Source: Podospora pseudoanserina
Lineage: Eukaryota; Ascomycota; Sordariomycetes; Sordariales; Podosporaceae
DNA length: 64,000 bases
Direction: 5' to 3'
NCBI RefSeq assembly: GCF_035222485.1
Contig: NW_026946672.1
Location: 310,001 to 374,000, forward strand
The notes under the pieces are model-generated. The model had not been told where the DNA came from. It saw only the letters and a program-made list of their open reading frames with translations, and made no database searches. The translations under genes were made by a program, and so were the position numbers. Shown one piece after another: positions 1 to 10,083 of this stretch; the stretch's first letter is position 1; the number at the start of each line of letters is the position of its first letter.

Positions 1-281
1 TCGCTCATCGTGACAAGGTCATGTACTACCAGTCTTATGGCATTGGACTGCCCGTGACAAAAACCACCAAGGATTTCATCACCGGATTTCATGACCAGGT
101 TGTTCAGAAAGCCGGTCCAGGCACTTGGGGCACGTATCCAGGGTACGTCAACAACGCTTTGGTCGACCAGCAAAAGCAGTACTGGGACTCCAACCTGCCC
201 GCATTGGAGCAGATCAAGGCTCGGTGGGACCCCAAGGACTTGTTCCACAACCCAGGGAGTGTGAGGCCTGCCAAGAACTAG
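1..281 (+). CDS. FAD-linked oxidase, berberine-bridge type (C-terminal end only)
   Basis: The frame is open from the left edge to a TAG at 279-281, so only about the last 92 residues are present. The tail holds the pattern WDPKDLFHNPGSV, typical of the small BBE domain that closes FAD-dependent berberine-bridge/oligosaccharide-oxidase-like enzymes. Upstream, the segment with YYQSYGIGLP and the stretch ending YVNNALVDQQ also suit that fold. Family members oxidise small alcohols, sugars or secondary metabolites with a bicovalent FAD and are often secreted. The FAD-binding domain lies outside the window, so substrate and targeting cannot be judged. The family call is fairly safe and the exact function open. 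Confidence 0.75.
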   Translation, partial: AHRDKVMYYQSYGIGLPVTKTTKDFITGFHDQVVQKAGPGTWGTYPGYVNNALVDQQKQYWDSNLPALEQIKARWDPKDLFHNPGSVRPAKN

Positions 282-622
282 TGTCTTATCCTCATTTTCA
301 GGCGATTTGTACTTGTAGAATAGAGATACCCGATTGCATTAATGTTTACGTGTTATCTGGCTTCCGAATCAGGACATGACTTTCACTGCAGTGATCCTTA
401 GACTAGGTAGTTGGATGTAGTTGAGGACGGGTGAATGTGTGCAAAGCCACTCAAAACAGCCACCCAACCCCAAACATTCAGCGGCTGGGCTCCCTCGTGA
501 TGCTTCAACCCTTGCCAATAAATATGTATACAAAGTTTGCGAGATCCTATCTCCGACTTGCACAGCTAAGGTTCTCTCCATCTCTCCACGATCATCTAAG
601 TGACCAACCCCTTTCTACAGCG

Positions 623-1273
623 ATGACTGACACAGATCTTCTGCCGGACGCCGTGATTAGATGGGCTCCCACAATTGATGCACTTGACAAAGCCATTGCC
701 AAAAACATGCCCCTGTGTCCATCCACACGCTCCGGCGAACAAGAATTCAACCATCTCTGGCATAACGTCTTTACCTCCCTTGCCGCCGAAATCGAAGAAG
801 ATGACACCATCCCCTTGCACCTGACTTCGCCTCCGCGTCCCACCTTCTCCATCAAGATTTTCACGAAACCAGTTCGGGACAGGACTTGCTGGTGTGATAA
901 CACTGGCTATGATTTCCAAATCGTCCTTAGAAACCCATCTGGTGTTACCAAAGGGGATTTGGTAAGGGGCATAAGGGATTATCTGTATAGCGAGGAAGGG
1001 TCACAGACAAGGGTTTTCTACAGGCCAGGACAGCCGGGCGATGGACTGGGAAAGCAGGAGGTGGATATGAAGCGGGTAGTGGTTTACGATTCGACTTGGT
1101 ATATCATGGACAATGAAGAGGACATACCTGATGAAAATGAAACACGTTTCGAGGGATGCACATGGAGGGATCCCGAGATCGTGCTGTTTTGTTGCACAAT
1201 GGAGAAGGTGGAGGAACGACGGAAGGAAAACAACAGAATTGGGGACACGTATATGAAAGATGCGGCGGAGTGA
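623..1273 (+). CDS. Uncharacterised protein, 216 aa
   Basis: A single open frame beginning MTDTDLLPDA. I chose the ATG at 623 because the frame upstream reads like untranslated sequence and a TATA-like AATAAATATG lies near 520. The protein is moderately acidic and has no signal peptide or membrane segment. It contains two aromatic/charged blocks (CWCDNTGYDFQIVL and VVVYDSTWYIMDNEED) and ends in a charged helix rich in E, K and R. I do not recognise the family. Codon choice and amino acid mix look like real coding sequence, and the frames antisense to it look like shadows. It lies 340 bases after the oxidase on the same strand with no visible link to it. Confidence 0.55.
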   Translation: MTDTDLLPDAVIRWAPTIDALDKAIAKNMPLCPSTRSGEQEFNHLWHNVFTSLAAEIEEDDTIPLHLTSPPRPTFSIKIFTKPVRDRTCWCDNTGYDFQIVLRNPSGVTKGDLVRGIRDYLYSEEGSQTRVFYRPGQPGDGLGKQEVDMKRVVVYDSTWYIMDNEEDIPDENETRFEGCTWRDPEIVLFCCTMEKVEERRKENNRIGDTYMKDAAE

Positions 1274-1546
1274 TCCAATTGTAGGTGTTTCCAGGCGTGT
1301 GCCTGCACGCAAACCAAAATATATTCCACTCATCAGTTACCCAAAACGCCTTGATGTAAACTAAAGGGCATTGCGCTGATTCCCGAGGCCAAAAACCGCC
1401 TGAAACCTTAAACCCAAAATGAAAAAGACATAACAGTGTGCCCGACCCGGCTCCTTTCTGTCCTTGATCCTCGCTCTCGGACCTTCCATCCATGACGACA
1501 CGAGCGTCCCTTGTCCAACCAAATTCAAAATATTATAAACAGCTCT

Positions 1547-2814
1547 TCACCAACCACGGTGCGGGCATGGCTCGTTGGTGTACGTCGCATTGGCCAAACA
1601 GATCTCAGTCCCACTGTCTTCTTTCTTGCTTCCTCTGCCTGATTCGGCTTCCGCATGTTCTTGATCCTCCTCTTCCGGCTCCCCCATGACGACACGGGCG
1701 TCTCCTTGTTCTTGCCCTCCAGTTTCCTCCTCTTCTTGGTCCTCCTCGCTGACGATCCAGCCGTCAATCTCCCAGTAACCTGCCTCTTCAGTTTGTTCCT
1801 CGTCTTGCTTCAGCCACTCGCGTTCTTGCTCTTCCTCCCGCAGTATCGCCATGACCGCACGAGCGTCGTCCTTCATGCGTTCTGGCTCTTCAAAATCTGG
1901 TGCCAAAAGTGTGAACGGATCAAACTGGCGGTAGAATTGTTGCCACATAATTCCGAGTTCGCTGCTCGACAAAATGTTGTGATACACCCCCGTGCGAGGA
2001 AAACTCAACACTCGGGCTTCGAGCGCATGATCCTTGTTCTTTGCGTTTTTCGTGAGCCTCTTCATGGCTGAGCCGAGTTCGGAGCCAGCTGCTTTGAGAA
2101 CTTCTGTTGTTGTTTGGTCTAGCCAGTCCTAGTTAGGGAGTCTGCCGCTGAACTGGTCCCGGAACCTTGACAGATTCTCTGTCATGACTTGACACGCCCT
2201 AGATCGGGCTACGGCGGATTCATTGTCTGGAGCGGCCACAGCTTCCTTGCCAGCGAAAGATGTGGCTTGAGAGACTGTCATGTAATATGCCAGCTGAGCA
2301 CTGGTGTGGCGGACTTGGCGCATTTCCTCGCCGTAGATTGGTGGCAGAGGTGAGGTAGAAGGTGTTCTTTGAGAGTGTTGCGATAGGTCTTGCTGGCGGC
2401 AGCGATGCTCGGGCGGGCTAGGTGGTTGTTAAGCGGTACGAGTCTGTTGCTCTCGTACGCCGGCGGAGTGTCTTCATTGTCGATTTCGCTGCAGCGGCAG
2501 TCGCAGGCGTTTGGGTGGTGGCAGTGGAACTGGCAGTCCTGCTGGTGGGTGTTTTTCCCGCAGCCGCAATCACAAGGGAAGTGGAATTGGCAACCGCAGC
2601 CAGGCTTAGTCATCATCATCATTCTGAGGTTGTCGTCATCATCCTCGTCGAGTTCGTCGTCGTCATCCGCCTCCTCCTCATCATTCTCGGAATCGGCGTC
2701 ATGATGGTGAGGAGCATGGTAGCTCTGGAAAGCTGTGTATGCTGGGGGCCTGTCATACGAAGGAGGGGCCCCAAGTTTCTCCTTTACCCCGCGGAGAGCG
2801 ACGCTGTGATCCAT
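1547..2814 (-). pseudogene. Acidic, Cys/His-rich PPxY protein gene; frame broken, possible pseudogene or mis-modelled introns
   Basis: Reading leftward from an ATG at 2814, the first frame encodes PPSYDRPPAY, a long D/E run, a four-Met stretch, and a compact Cys/His block with about eleven cysteines in CxC and CxxC spacing (about 2480-2610), then PPAYES. The frame then changes near 2345 into one that reads PPIYGEEMRQVRHT and runs on to 1547. An in-frame TAG at 2129-2131 interrupts it, yet the flanking residues on both sides read as one continuous protein of 250-plus residues ending in an E/Q-rich tail. PPxY motifs are known ligands of WW domains such as those of Rsp5/Nedd4 ligases, and the Cys/His block could bind metal; both roles are inference. 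I found no convincing intron that removes both breaks: possible donors are non-consensus and the implied introns are 41-47 nt. No family was recognised. Confidence 0.45.
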
Positions 2815-2830
2815 TGGTTCTTCTATATAT

Positions 2831-3160
2831 CGACGTTAGTAAACGGGTTTCTAAACCCAACTGAACATCCACAAGCGGCAATCCTATCGCCTACAACACA
2901 TTTGATTGGCGTTTGTAAACGTGATCAATTGGCATTCATAAACGCTGTTTTAACGTTTGTACACGCAATTAAGCGTCGTTTACAAACGCATTTTTTCACA
3001 TTTTAGAAACGCTGTCTTGGCATTTGACGTTTGAACACGTGATCAAGTGTTCTTTACAAACACATCTCTTGACGTTAGAAACGCAGTTTTGACGTTGGTA
3101 AACGGGCATTCACAAACTATCCATCGTCTACAAACGCATCTGTAACGTGTGTAAACGACA
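2831..3160. repeat. Degenerate array of GTAAACG/CGTTTAC motifs
   Basis: About a dozen variants of a 13-14 bp unit resembling GRCGTTNGTAAACG lie on both strands. Examples start near 2833 (GACGTTAGTAAACG), 2909 (GCGTTTGTAAACG), 2935, 2953, 2976 (inverted), 3004, 3026, 3050 (inverted), 3071, 3091, 3126 (inverted) and 3145. Centres between 2916 and 3151 are on average about 21 bp apart, close to two helical turns. The array ends 17 bases upstream of the ATG at 2814. The core resembles a forkhead-type GTAAACA site. It may be a clustered regulator-binding region or an old minisatellite. Confidence 0.7.
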
Positions 3161-3291
3161 AGCTGTTGACTGAAAAGCAAAAGCAAACACTCGATGCTTA
3201 CAGTTGACAACTGGTGATGGTGATAATGGTGATGGGTGAGAGAGAAAAAAAAGACAAGGTCAGAGTGCACAGGAAGACGGTTGATATAGAT

Positions 3292-3775
3292 TCAGGTTTT
3301 AGGTTGTGCCCTAGTGGCAAGAAAAAAAAGACCACTTTCAAAAGTTCGGTTGGGTATCATGTGGGTGTAAAAATTCAAAAACTGGAAATGGCCTCCATCG
3401 TGGTAACTCCTAAAACGCCCGTATTTCCACCATGACCTTCCCTCACGACCTCTCTCAAGACCTCGCGCTTCCGGAACTTGAACTGGTCCTCGTTGAGCTT
3501 GCACTGCTTCGTCTCGTCCATATTGAACCTAGCCCCTGGGCTTCTTGATATGTTGTTCGCGTGGGACCCGGTAGGCTCACGGCTTGCAGCTTCTCCAATC
3601 CCGACTTGAAGGCACTGTTGATGGCCACTCTGAGGCCCGAGATGAAGGGGTTGTGTGCACGGTGTTGGTGCTGTTCTGCTAGTTGGTAGTCGGCGGGGTG
3701 GGAAACATGGTGATGAACTCGCTCAAGACGCTCCATGTCGTCGAGCATCATGTGGTAGTACTCTTCATCCTCCAT
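3292..3775 (-). CDS. Possible small protein with one intron
   Basis: A frame starting MEDEEYYHMMLDDMERLERV at 3775 runs through an H/Q-rich stretch and an amphipathic segment (ISGLRVAINSAFKSGLEKLQ). A candidate 52-nt intron on the minus strand, with donor GTGAGC and acceptor GGCTAG (about 3527-3578), joins it in phase to a second frame ending at 3292. The amino acid composition after the junction is Arg-rich and less convincing than before it, and an overlapping frame from 3521 (start MDETKQCKLN) looks equally plausible. The family is unknown and the exon structure uncertain. It lies upstream of the motif array on the same strand as the gene at 2814. Confidence 0.3.
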
Positions 3776-4664
3776 TATGCAGTGGTGGATATGATGGTGT
3801 CCCTGATTGTCACATGTCAGGATTAGGGCTGTGTTATTGTTCTACTTCATGGCTGAATACACATACACTGTGTGGAGAAAACAAACTCGGAAGCTTTGGG
3901 TGGAAGAACTCAAGTCAGAGTTGTATGGTGTGCCTGAACACTTCAAGATGATGGCTCTTGTGAACTTTGACAGCTTGACCGTCGGTAAAGTTTGATGTGA
4001 TGCGATGGTGAATCGTTGGTGATAAAAACGCTTTGGAAGGCCATCCATTCCCTCAGAGGGGACATGGAATTGGGATTTATATGGCACATTGTGATTCTCT
4101 TGTTCATATTGAAGTTGCAGCCCAAACGCATCAATCGCACCACCATTGATGTGTGGCCAGTTGTACTGAGCTGGGGACTGCCGTCGTCGTATGATTTTGG
4201 CTCAATAGAGTTGGTGCCATTGGCTGCACCAACCACAGCCACCCAGACACCTCCCCAGTTGTCGGTCCACTACAGAGCAGTGCATCCTGATGACATTGAG
4301 CCCAGACTTTGGCATTGGGCCACCGGGCAAAACCGGGCTAGCATGGTCCAAATATTTGTCGTGATTCGAGAATCACCACAGTTGGTAGCTAGACACCTCT
4401 TGCGCTATCAATAAAATGCCATTCAAAACAACAAAGGAAAGGGTATATAATAACCTAGAATGATACAAGACGCAAGCGAGTGCTGGGCTCGGTCCCACCC
4501 CCTTCTTCACCTCCCACATTGCCAGGCTGTTGGCCCTCCCACGCTGGCAAAGGAAAAAACAAAGGAAAAAAAAAACAGTATTACACAAGTGACTCATGAA
4601 TTATCATTATCTCGTGGTCCACCACCCTAACTCTCCCTTCTTCTTTGCACCGTGGCTTGGCCCT
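3776..4664. other. Intergenic stretch, nothing certain
   Basis: Open frames on both strands here (the longest is 132 codons, 4016-4414, plus strand) show no family motif, no splice-consistent continuation and no coding-like composition. A polyadenine run with flanking A-rich sequence lies near 4552-4575, just past the end of the gene to the right, and may belong to its 3' region. Confidence 0.4.
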
Positions 4665-7600
4665 TCACAGTTCATCATGGCCCTGAACCTTCTCCTTGAC
4701 CGCTTCGGTCGCTTCGCTCGCAACACTTGCCACCTTCTCACCGACGCTTCTGACCTTCTCGCCGGCCTCACCGACCACTTCGCTAGCGGCGCTGGCGGCT
4801 GAGCCAACAACGTTGGTGCCGGTGGCATAAGCAGCATTTAGCCTGGACACCACGCTTTCGGAGAATGTTGGTTCCTTGCCGACCAAGAGTTCAGACACGA
4901 GCGCGCTCACGGCCTCATAGCGTTGAGCGGCCGCATCACTGGCCACAGCAGCGGCACTCGTTACTGACCCCGCCCCGTCACCAGCTGCCGCCGAGGCAGA
5001 GGAAGCGTACTCGCCAACACCGCTGTAGAAAGCTTCGTACCATGGAGTAGGGGCTGGAGCACCGTAGACCTGTATGCTGATCTTGGTGACAATGACATCC
5101 CAGCCATCAGCCACGTAGTCAGCTGCAGCAGCAGCTTGCTCGTATCCGGCGGCAGCCGCAGAAGAGACGTTCTCGCCGGCAACCGATGCGGCGGAGGAAA
5201 CTCCTGCACTGGCAGCAGCCGCAATAGAGGATGCACCTGACCCAATGACAGAAGCAGCAGAGGCACCAGACTCGCTTGCCGCCGACGCAGCAGAAGCGGC
5301 AGCCACACTAGCTGCCGAAGCGGCAGAAGCAGCCGACTCGCTGGCCACTGAAGCGGCCGAAGAAGCAGACTCGCCAACGGCGGCGGCAGCAGCAGCCGCG
5401 GACTCGCTGGCGACCGAAGCAAGCGAAGAAGCAGTACCGGCAAGATCAGTCGGTGTAGGGGTGGCCGTCATGGAGCTCACGGCTGCGCTGGCTGCCGACA
5501 AAAACTCGGAATACCTGGCATGCGCGAGGCCGAGACCGGCGTAGTAATTGTGCCGGGCGTTGTCCAGAAGCTTGTTGACATGTTCAGCTGGGGTGGAAGG
5601 TGTTGGGGTGGCCAGACCAGCTGCAGTCTTGGCACTTTCGTACTGCTCTAGCGCCCAAGACCGGCCCTGTTCGAGGCGTTCCGAGGCAATGGACTCGATA
5701 CGAGCCCAATCGACACTGGGCACTGGGACAGTCGGAATGGCGACCGTGGGCATGATGTTCTTCTTCGTCTTGGTTGGTGTCCCGCGCAACTGAGTCGACA
5801 CAGCCTCGAGCGCAACGTCCATCCGAGAGCTTGCTGAGGCCATGGCCTTGTTGTAAGCAGACGTCACCGAGGCGAGCATCTGTTGATGAGCAGGAAGGGG
5901 AGTGCCGTGGATCTGGGCTGAGACAGCCGACAATGCCTCGGAATATTGTGCGTTGGCACGAGACATGGCTGCGGAGTAGACCGATCTCAATTCGTCTTGC
6001 ATTACCTGAATGGCACCGGACATGTCCTCCTCGTCATCCTCCTCGTCATCGAGGATAGGGGAATGACGGGGCACAACCTGAGCGGCGGCGCCAAATAGAG
6101 CGGGCTTGACAGTAGGCGCCGCTTCGGCTTCCGCGACAGGACGAGTATCAGGAGCGTCTCCAGCCTCCTCCTCTTCCCCCGCGGCGTCCTCGTCGACTAG
6201 TAGCTCAACTGGGGCTGGGTCAGCTCTGACGTCCTCTTGAATCTGCGTCACATTATCAACAATAGGGGGGGTCTCGAACACCAGGGACTCGCTGGCCGCA
6301 AGATGCGCAAGATCGTCAGCAACTGGTTCTGGAGAGTTGTCGACATCGGCGGTGGCCTCGGACGTGGGCTCAACAACGCTGGAGATCTCTCCCGAGGCAG
6401 CGCTAACTGCCTCAGCTGGCTCCTCATCGCCCTCACCAGCCATCGAGTCCTCGGCCCACAAGTTGTTATTGCCAACCGATTGGGCAGCCTCAGCTGTCTT
6501 TTCCGATACAGTGTCCTTGACACCGACAACAGCCTCGCTTGCGTTCTCGTACGCTCCCGCCACCTTGTCGACGACGGCATGCTGGGCCTTTTCGGCGGAC
6601 TCGCCAGCCTTGTTGACCACGCTGGTGGCAGCAAGTCTGGCGGCTTCGACAGCCTCGGCAGCCTGCTGTGTCAGGGTGCTATCAAACTCCTCCGTCACAT
6701 CGCCAGCCACAAGCTTCCAATTGGCCACTTGCTTTAGACGACCGAGCTCCTTGGCTGCCGTGGCGGCCAGTTTCATGGCCTCATCCTCGATGTTGGCCCC
6801 CTCCACCTGCGCAGCTTCAAGGTTCGGGTGGGTAACGATGAGCTTCTCCAGATCCCCCTTCCACTCGTCAAATCTGCTCTTCAACAGGTGGTACTTGGCC
6901 CAGTCCTTGTATGTGATTCCATCCGTCCAGGCCCACTTCATGCCAATCCTTTGCAGTGCCAAATCTCTGATGCCTTGAAGAACGGTGAAGTGGGTTTCAG
7001 CCGCTTGCGTGATGGAAGCCTGCAACTCGGTTTCGTACTCCTCACGCCAGTGGCGCACGGCCTGCGCCTTGTCTTTGATAGCCATACCGGCCTGCCTGAC
7101 AGCCTGAACGATTTCCTCCTGTGCGTCCTCGGTTCCCAGCTCCTTGTCGTTGACTGCATTGATGATGTCGAGAATGTCACCGCGCAGCAGTACCAGCTCA
7201 GAGACTGTGGCCTCTTGAAGCTGGTCGAGAAGAGCCTTGCCTGTAATTCGAGCGTTTCGGCGAATCATCCTCTTGGCAATCTCCTGGACGCGGTTGTCAA
7301 TCTCGGCAGCCCCTTCATCCACGGCTTTGGCGTAGCGCTCTTGCCAGTCCTTGAGATCTGCAGCCACCGTCTCACGAGCAGCGCGGCGCACCGGATCCTC
7401 ATTCTCGACTTGTTCGGCAGTATCGGGAGGAGTGATGGGATCGACGCTGGATTTGGATCGATGGGCTTCTGGAGCGTCCTTGGCTTGCGGTCGACCGGCT
7501 GTGGAAGAAGACTTGCTCGAGGCAACAACAGAGGTGGTCGAGGAGGCGGATGGTGCAGGCTTGACAAAAGAAGATATCGTTTTGGAAGCAAAGCTAGAAA

Positions 7601-8596
7601 TACGTTAGCAAACTGTGTGCTGCATCACTGGTAAAGACTCAGACTAACCTCGAAGCTGAGTCTACTGCCGACTTAGGAACTGACTTTTTGGTGCCATTGG
7701 TGCTGCTGCTATACCGGCCCAGTCGCTTGCCAATCTTGACAAGCTGGGGCTCCACATTCTCAACGTAGATGACTCTCAGATGCGGCCAGACAGTGCTGTC
7801 AAGGAAGAGATTTGTCTTATTCCACGCCCAGGCACATGTAGGCGCTACGGTTCCCAGCGCAAAGTCCGAGGTGGCATGATAAGCCTGCAGTGCGTAGGGC
7901 TGAGCAAACTGATACGAGGGTAACAGAAACTCGTGATATGTCTGGAGAGAGTTGGTTCGCACGATCTCGTAGTATGGCCCAACCGCGGTCGAGAGCTGGT
8001 CGAGATGTGGCGCGAGGGTGTGGTCGTATTGGGTCTTGGCCAGATGCTGGACTTTAGTGATTTGAGGCTGTACAGACTTTTCCCACTGTGCCTTTCCGTA
8101 GACACGGGCCTGCTCAACCTGCGGGGCACCATGCTGCTTCGCGTAATCCCAGGCTGGTGTGATGACCTTTTCGTCCACAGCGTTGTAGTATGGGCGCGCC
8201 AGCTCAACGTACGGTGCCGCGTATGCGTCGTAATATGGCTCGAGATGTGGGGTGACGGTGTTCTTGAGCTGGAAGTAAGGTCTGCACACGAGCGGGGAGT
8301 TTTCATCGCAGGCGTCGAGGGTAGCTGGGCACCAGAACAGAATCGCGTAGATCGAATACCATGCCACCAACCTGCGACGCAAAAATATGTCAGCTCTTCT
8401 CCTCTCTTGTCTGACAGCTAGTATTTGCTCACCTGGCAGCGAAACTGAACAGCCAGGACGGCCAACCTGGCCCACGACTTCTGGTAGTTCTTCTCTGGAC
8501 AGTGTTGTGGCCATTCAAGGCGGGCGACTTGATGGCGCCGTTGATACCATTCGCAGCCCGGTGGGCTTTCATTGTGGTGCCGTTTATGTCGTCCAT
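4665..8596 (-). CDS. Large Ala/Ser-rich coiled protein with N-terminal membrane segment (fungal 'hoxa13-like' family)
   Basis: Three exons: 8596-8433, 8371-7649 and 7593-4665, giving 1271 aa. Introns are 61 nt (GTGAGC..GCAG) and 55 nt (GTTAGT..CTAG, branch GCTAAC), and both preserve phase. I chose the ATG at 8596 because its frame enters exon 2 correctly and yields a hydrophobic segment at residues about 47-70 (SWLFSFAARLVAWYSIYAIL). Residues 75-290 are Tyr/Pro-rich with recurring PYYD/PYY units. Next comes an S/T/P linker, a helical charged region at about 350-600, an acidic region, and then hundreds of residues of Ala-Ser repeats (SAASVASESAAS type) resembling apolipoprotein-like or LEA-like helices. 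From memory, fungal homologues are sometimes labelled 'transcription factor hoxa13', but I see no homeobox and would not infer DNA binding. More likely it is a membrane-anchored structural protein. Exon structure is well supported; function is unknown. Confidence 0.8.
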
Positions 8597-10083
8597 GGCG
8601 CAAGACGATTCAGCACCAGGCTGAGGAGACGAGAAGAGAAAAAATATGACAGCGCCAATGCGTCAAGCAATGAAGCCGAAGAGAAAGGGCGTCAGGCGAA
8701 GTTGATTTCGCGCCGAAAGAAGGGAACAAGATGCTACTCGGTGATGGGAGGTCAGAAGTGAGGCACTGTTGGAGAAAAGACAGGTTTGGCCAAGGGAAGC
8801 TCGGACGGCTTGGATGGCTGTTTGGAAATACAGGGGACTGCCAAGCGGGGGCGTTGTTGGGTTTCTCCTGCAGGGCCCTGGTCTTGTCTTGTTGCCTTGT
8901 TGGTTTTGAAAATGGATACAGGAAGCAAAGTCAATGTAAAAATTAACTGCTGCGTGTTGGATGCAACTCTGAATCTTGGGACACCTGGATGCCTGCTCGA
9001 TTTTGTGTTAATTTTTTTCTTGGGAAAAGCTGCAAAAGCGTGACGACATTTGGTAACCCGACTTCCTTGACAGGGCTCGGTCCTTAGTGCGACGCGGTCC
9101 CCCCTCCATGGACGTCATAGGCGCGGGTGGTACACCCCAATCCGACTGCAGCCCGAGGAATAAACACAGTGCCCTATCTTTCACCAGTATTGATGTCAAT
9201 CAGTCATATACAGAGTTTGTGCCAATGAAATATGGATGGACCTTGGACGAGAAGAGGTGGAACTTTTCCTGAATGTTGGGTCGGCTTGTCGAAATGTTTC
9301 AGATCGGCGCCGGGTACGGCGAGGCAATGGCACCTTACTACGGAGTTCTCTTCAGCCTTGGGCTTCAACCTACCTCGGATGAGATGGCACTGTGTATGGA
9401 TTATGATCCGATTACTTCCATTTCCTACTGCCTTGTCGGTCACAAAGCACAGAAAAGCGAACAGCAGATTTCATCACACGCTTTAGACTAGTGTAGATGA
9501 ATAAATGATACCCATAAAACAGCATATGATTGATTATATCAGCGCAGCGTGGTATTTTGTGAAGTCATTGGGCACGTGCAAACGGCCCACCTTGTAGCAA
9601 TCACCGGATGTTGATTGGCCCTGACACGGCGTCTTTGTGATAAGCAAAGCCCTGGTCCTTTGGGCGACGACCCTCCTCCGCGCTGAGCCTAGGCCTGCAT
9701 CTCCAGCGTGGACGTGGAGTTGCACCTCCTGGTGGGATTTTGGAAATCTGTTGAAGATTTGCCATCGCGTCCATCCATCGCCCATTTCCCATCTCAAATC
9801 ACTATCTGACTGTCCCAACCGACAACCCATCACCCGATCAGCAGAAATCAACCCTTTGCTGTCGACAACAACGACAACGACAACGACCACTGCCACGTCT
9901 TGCACTCCCCTGTCAAACCGCCACCAACCTCATCTGCCTCTCGATCCACGGCCACGGTCCCACTGGAAACCTTCTCATAGTTCCTATGCGAGGTTAGAGT
10001 AGAGGCCTCAGAGTTCCTGCTGCGAATGGCGTGTCCTTAACGTCTCCCGCCACGCACAATCACTCGACAAAACTCCGGTGAAG
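8597..10083. other. Divergent promoter region
   Basis: This 1.49 kb separates two genes transcribed away from each other, the coiled protein (minus) and the Doa10-type ligase (plus). It contains an ACAACG microsatellite-like run near 9868-9893 and CT-rich tracts near 9900-9960 typical of fungal 5' leaders. Short open frames here (up to 123 codons) lack recognisable motifs. Confidence 0.5.

Noticed and set aside
4016-4414. 132-codon plus-strand frame with a hydrophobic patch
   Set aside because: No family feature and no coding-like composition; an antisense frame of similar length is equally open.
4961-6978. Several 80-213 codon frames on both strands within the Ala/Ser repeat gene
   Set aside because: Periodic GC-rich codons of the repeats leave other frames open; their products are low-complexity mirrors.
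9060-9760. Two GGTCCTT..GCGACG..CCTCC-like blocks (about 9080 and 9655) as a repeat
   Set aside because: Similarity covers about 30 bases with many mismatches, which is not distinguishable by eye from GC-rich chance.
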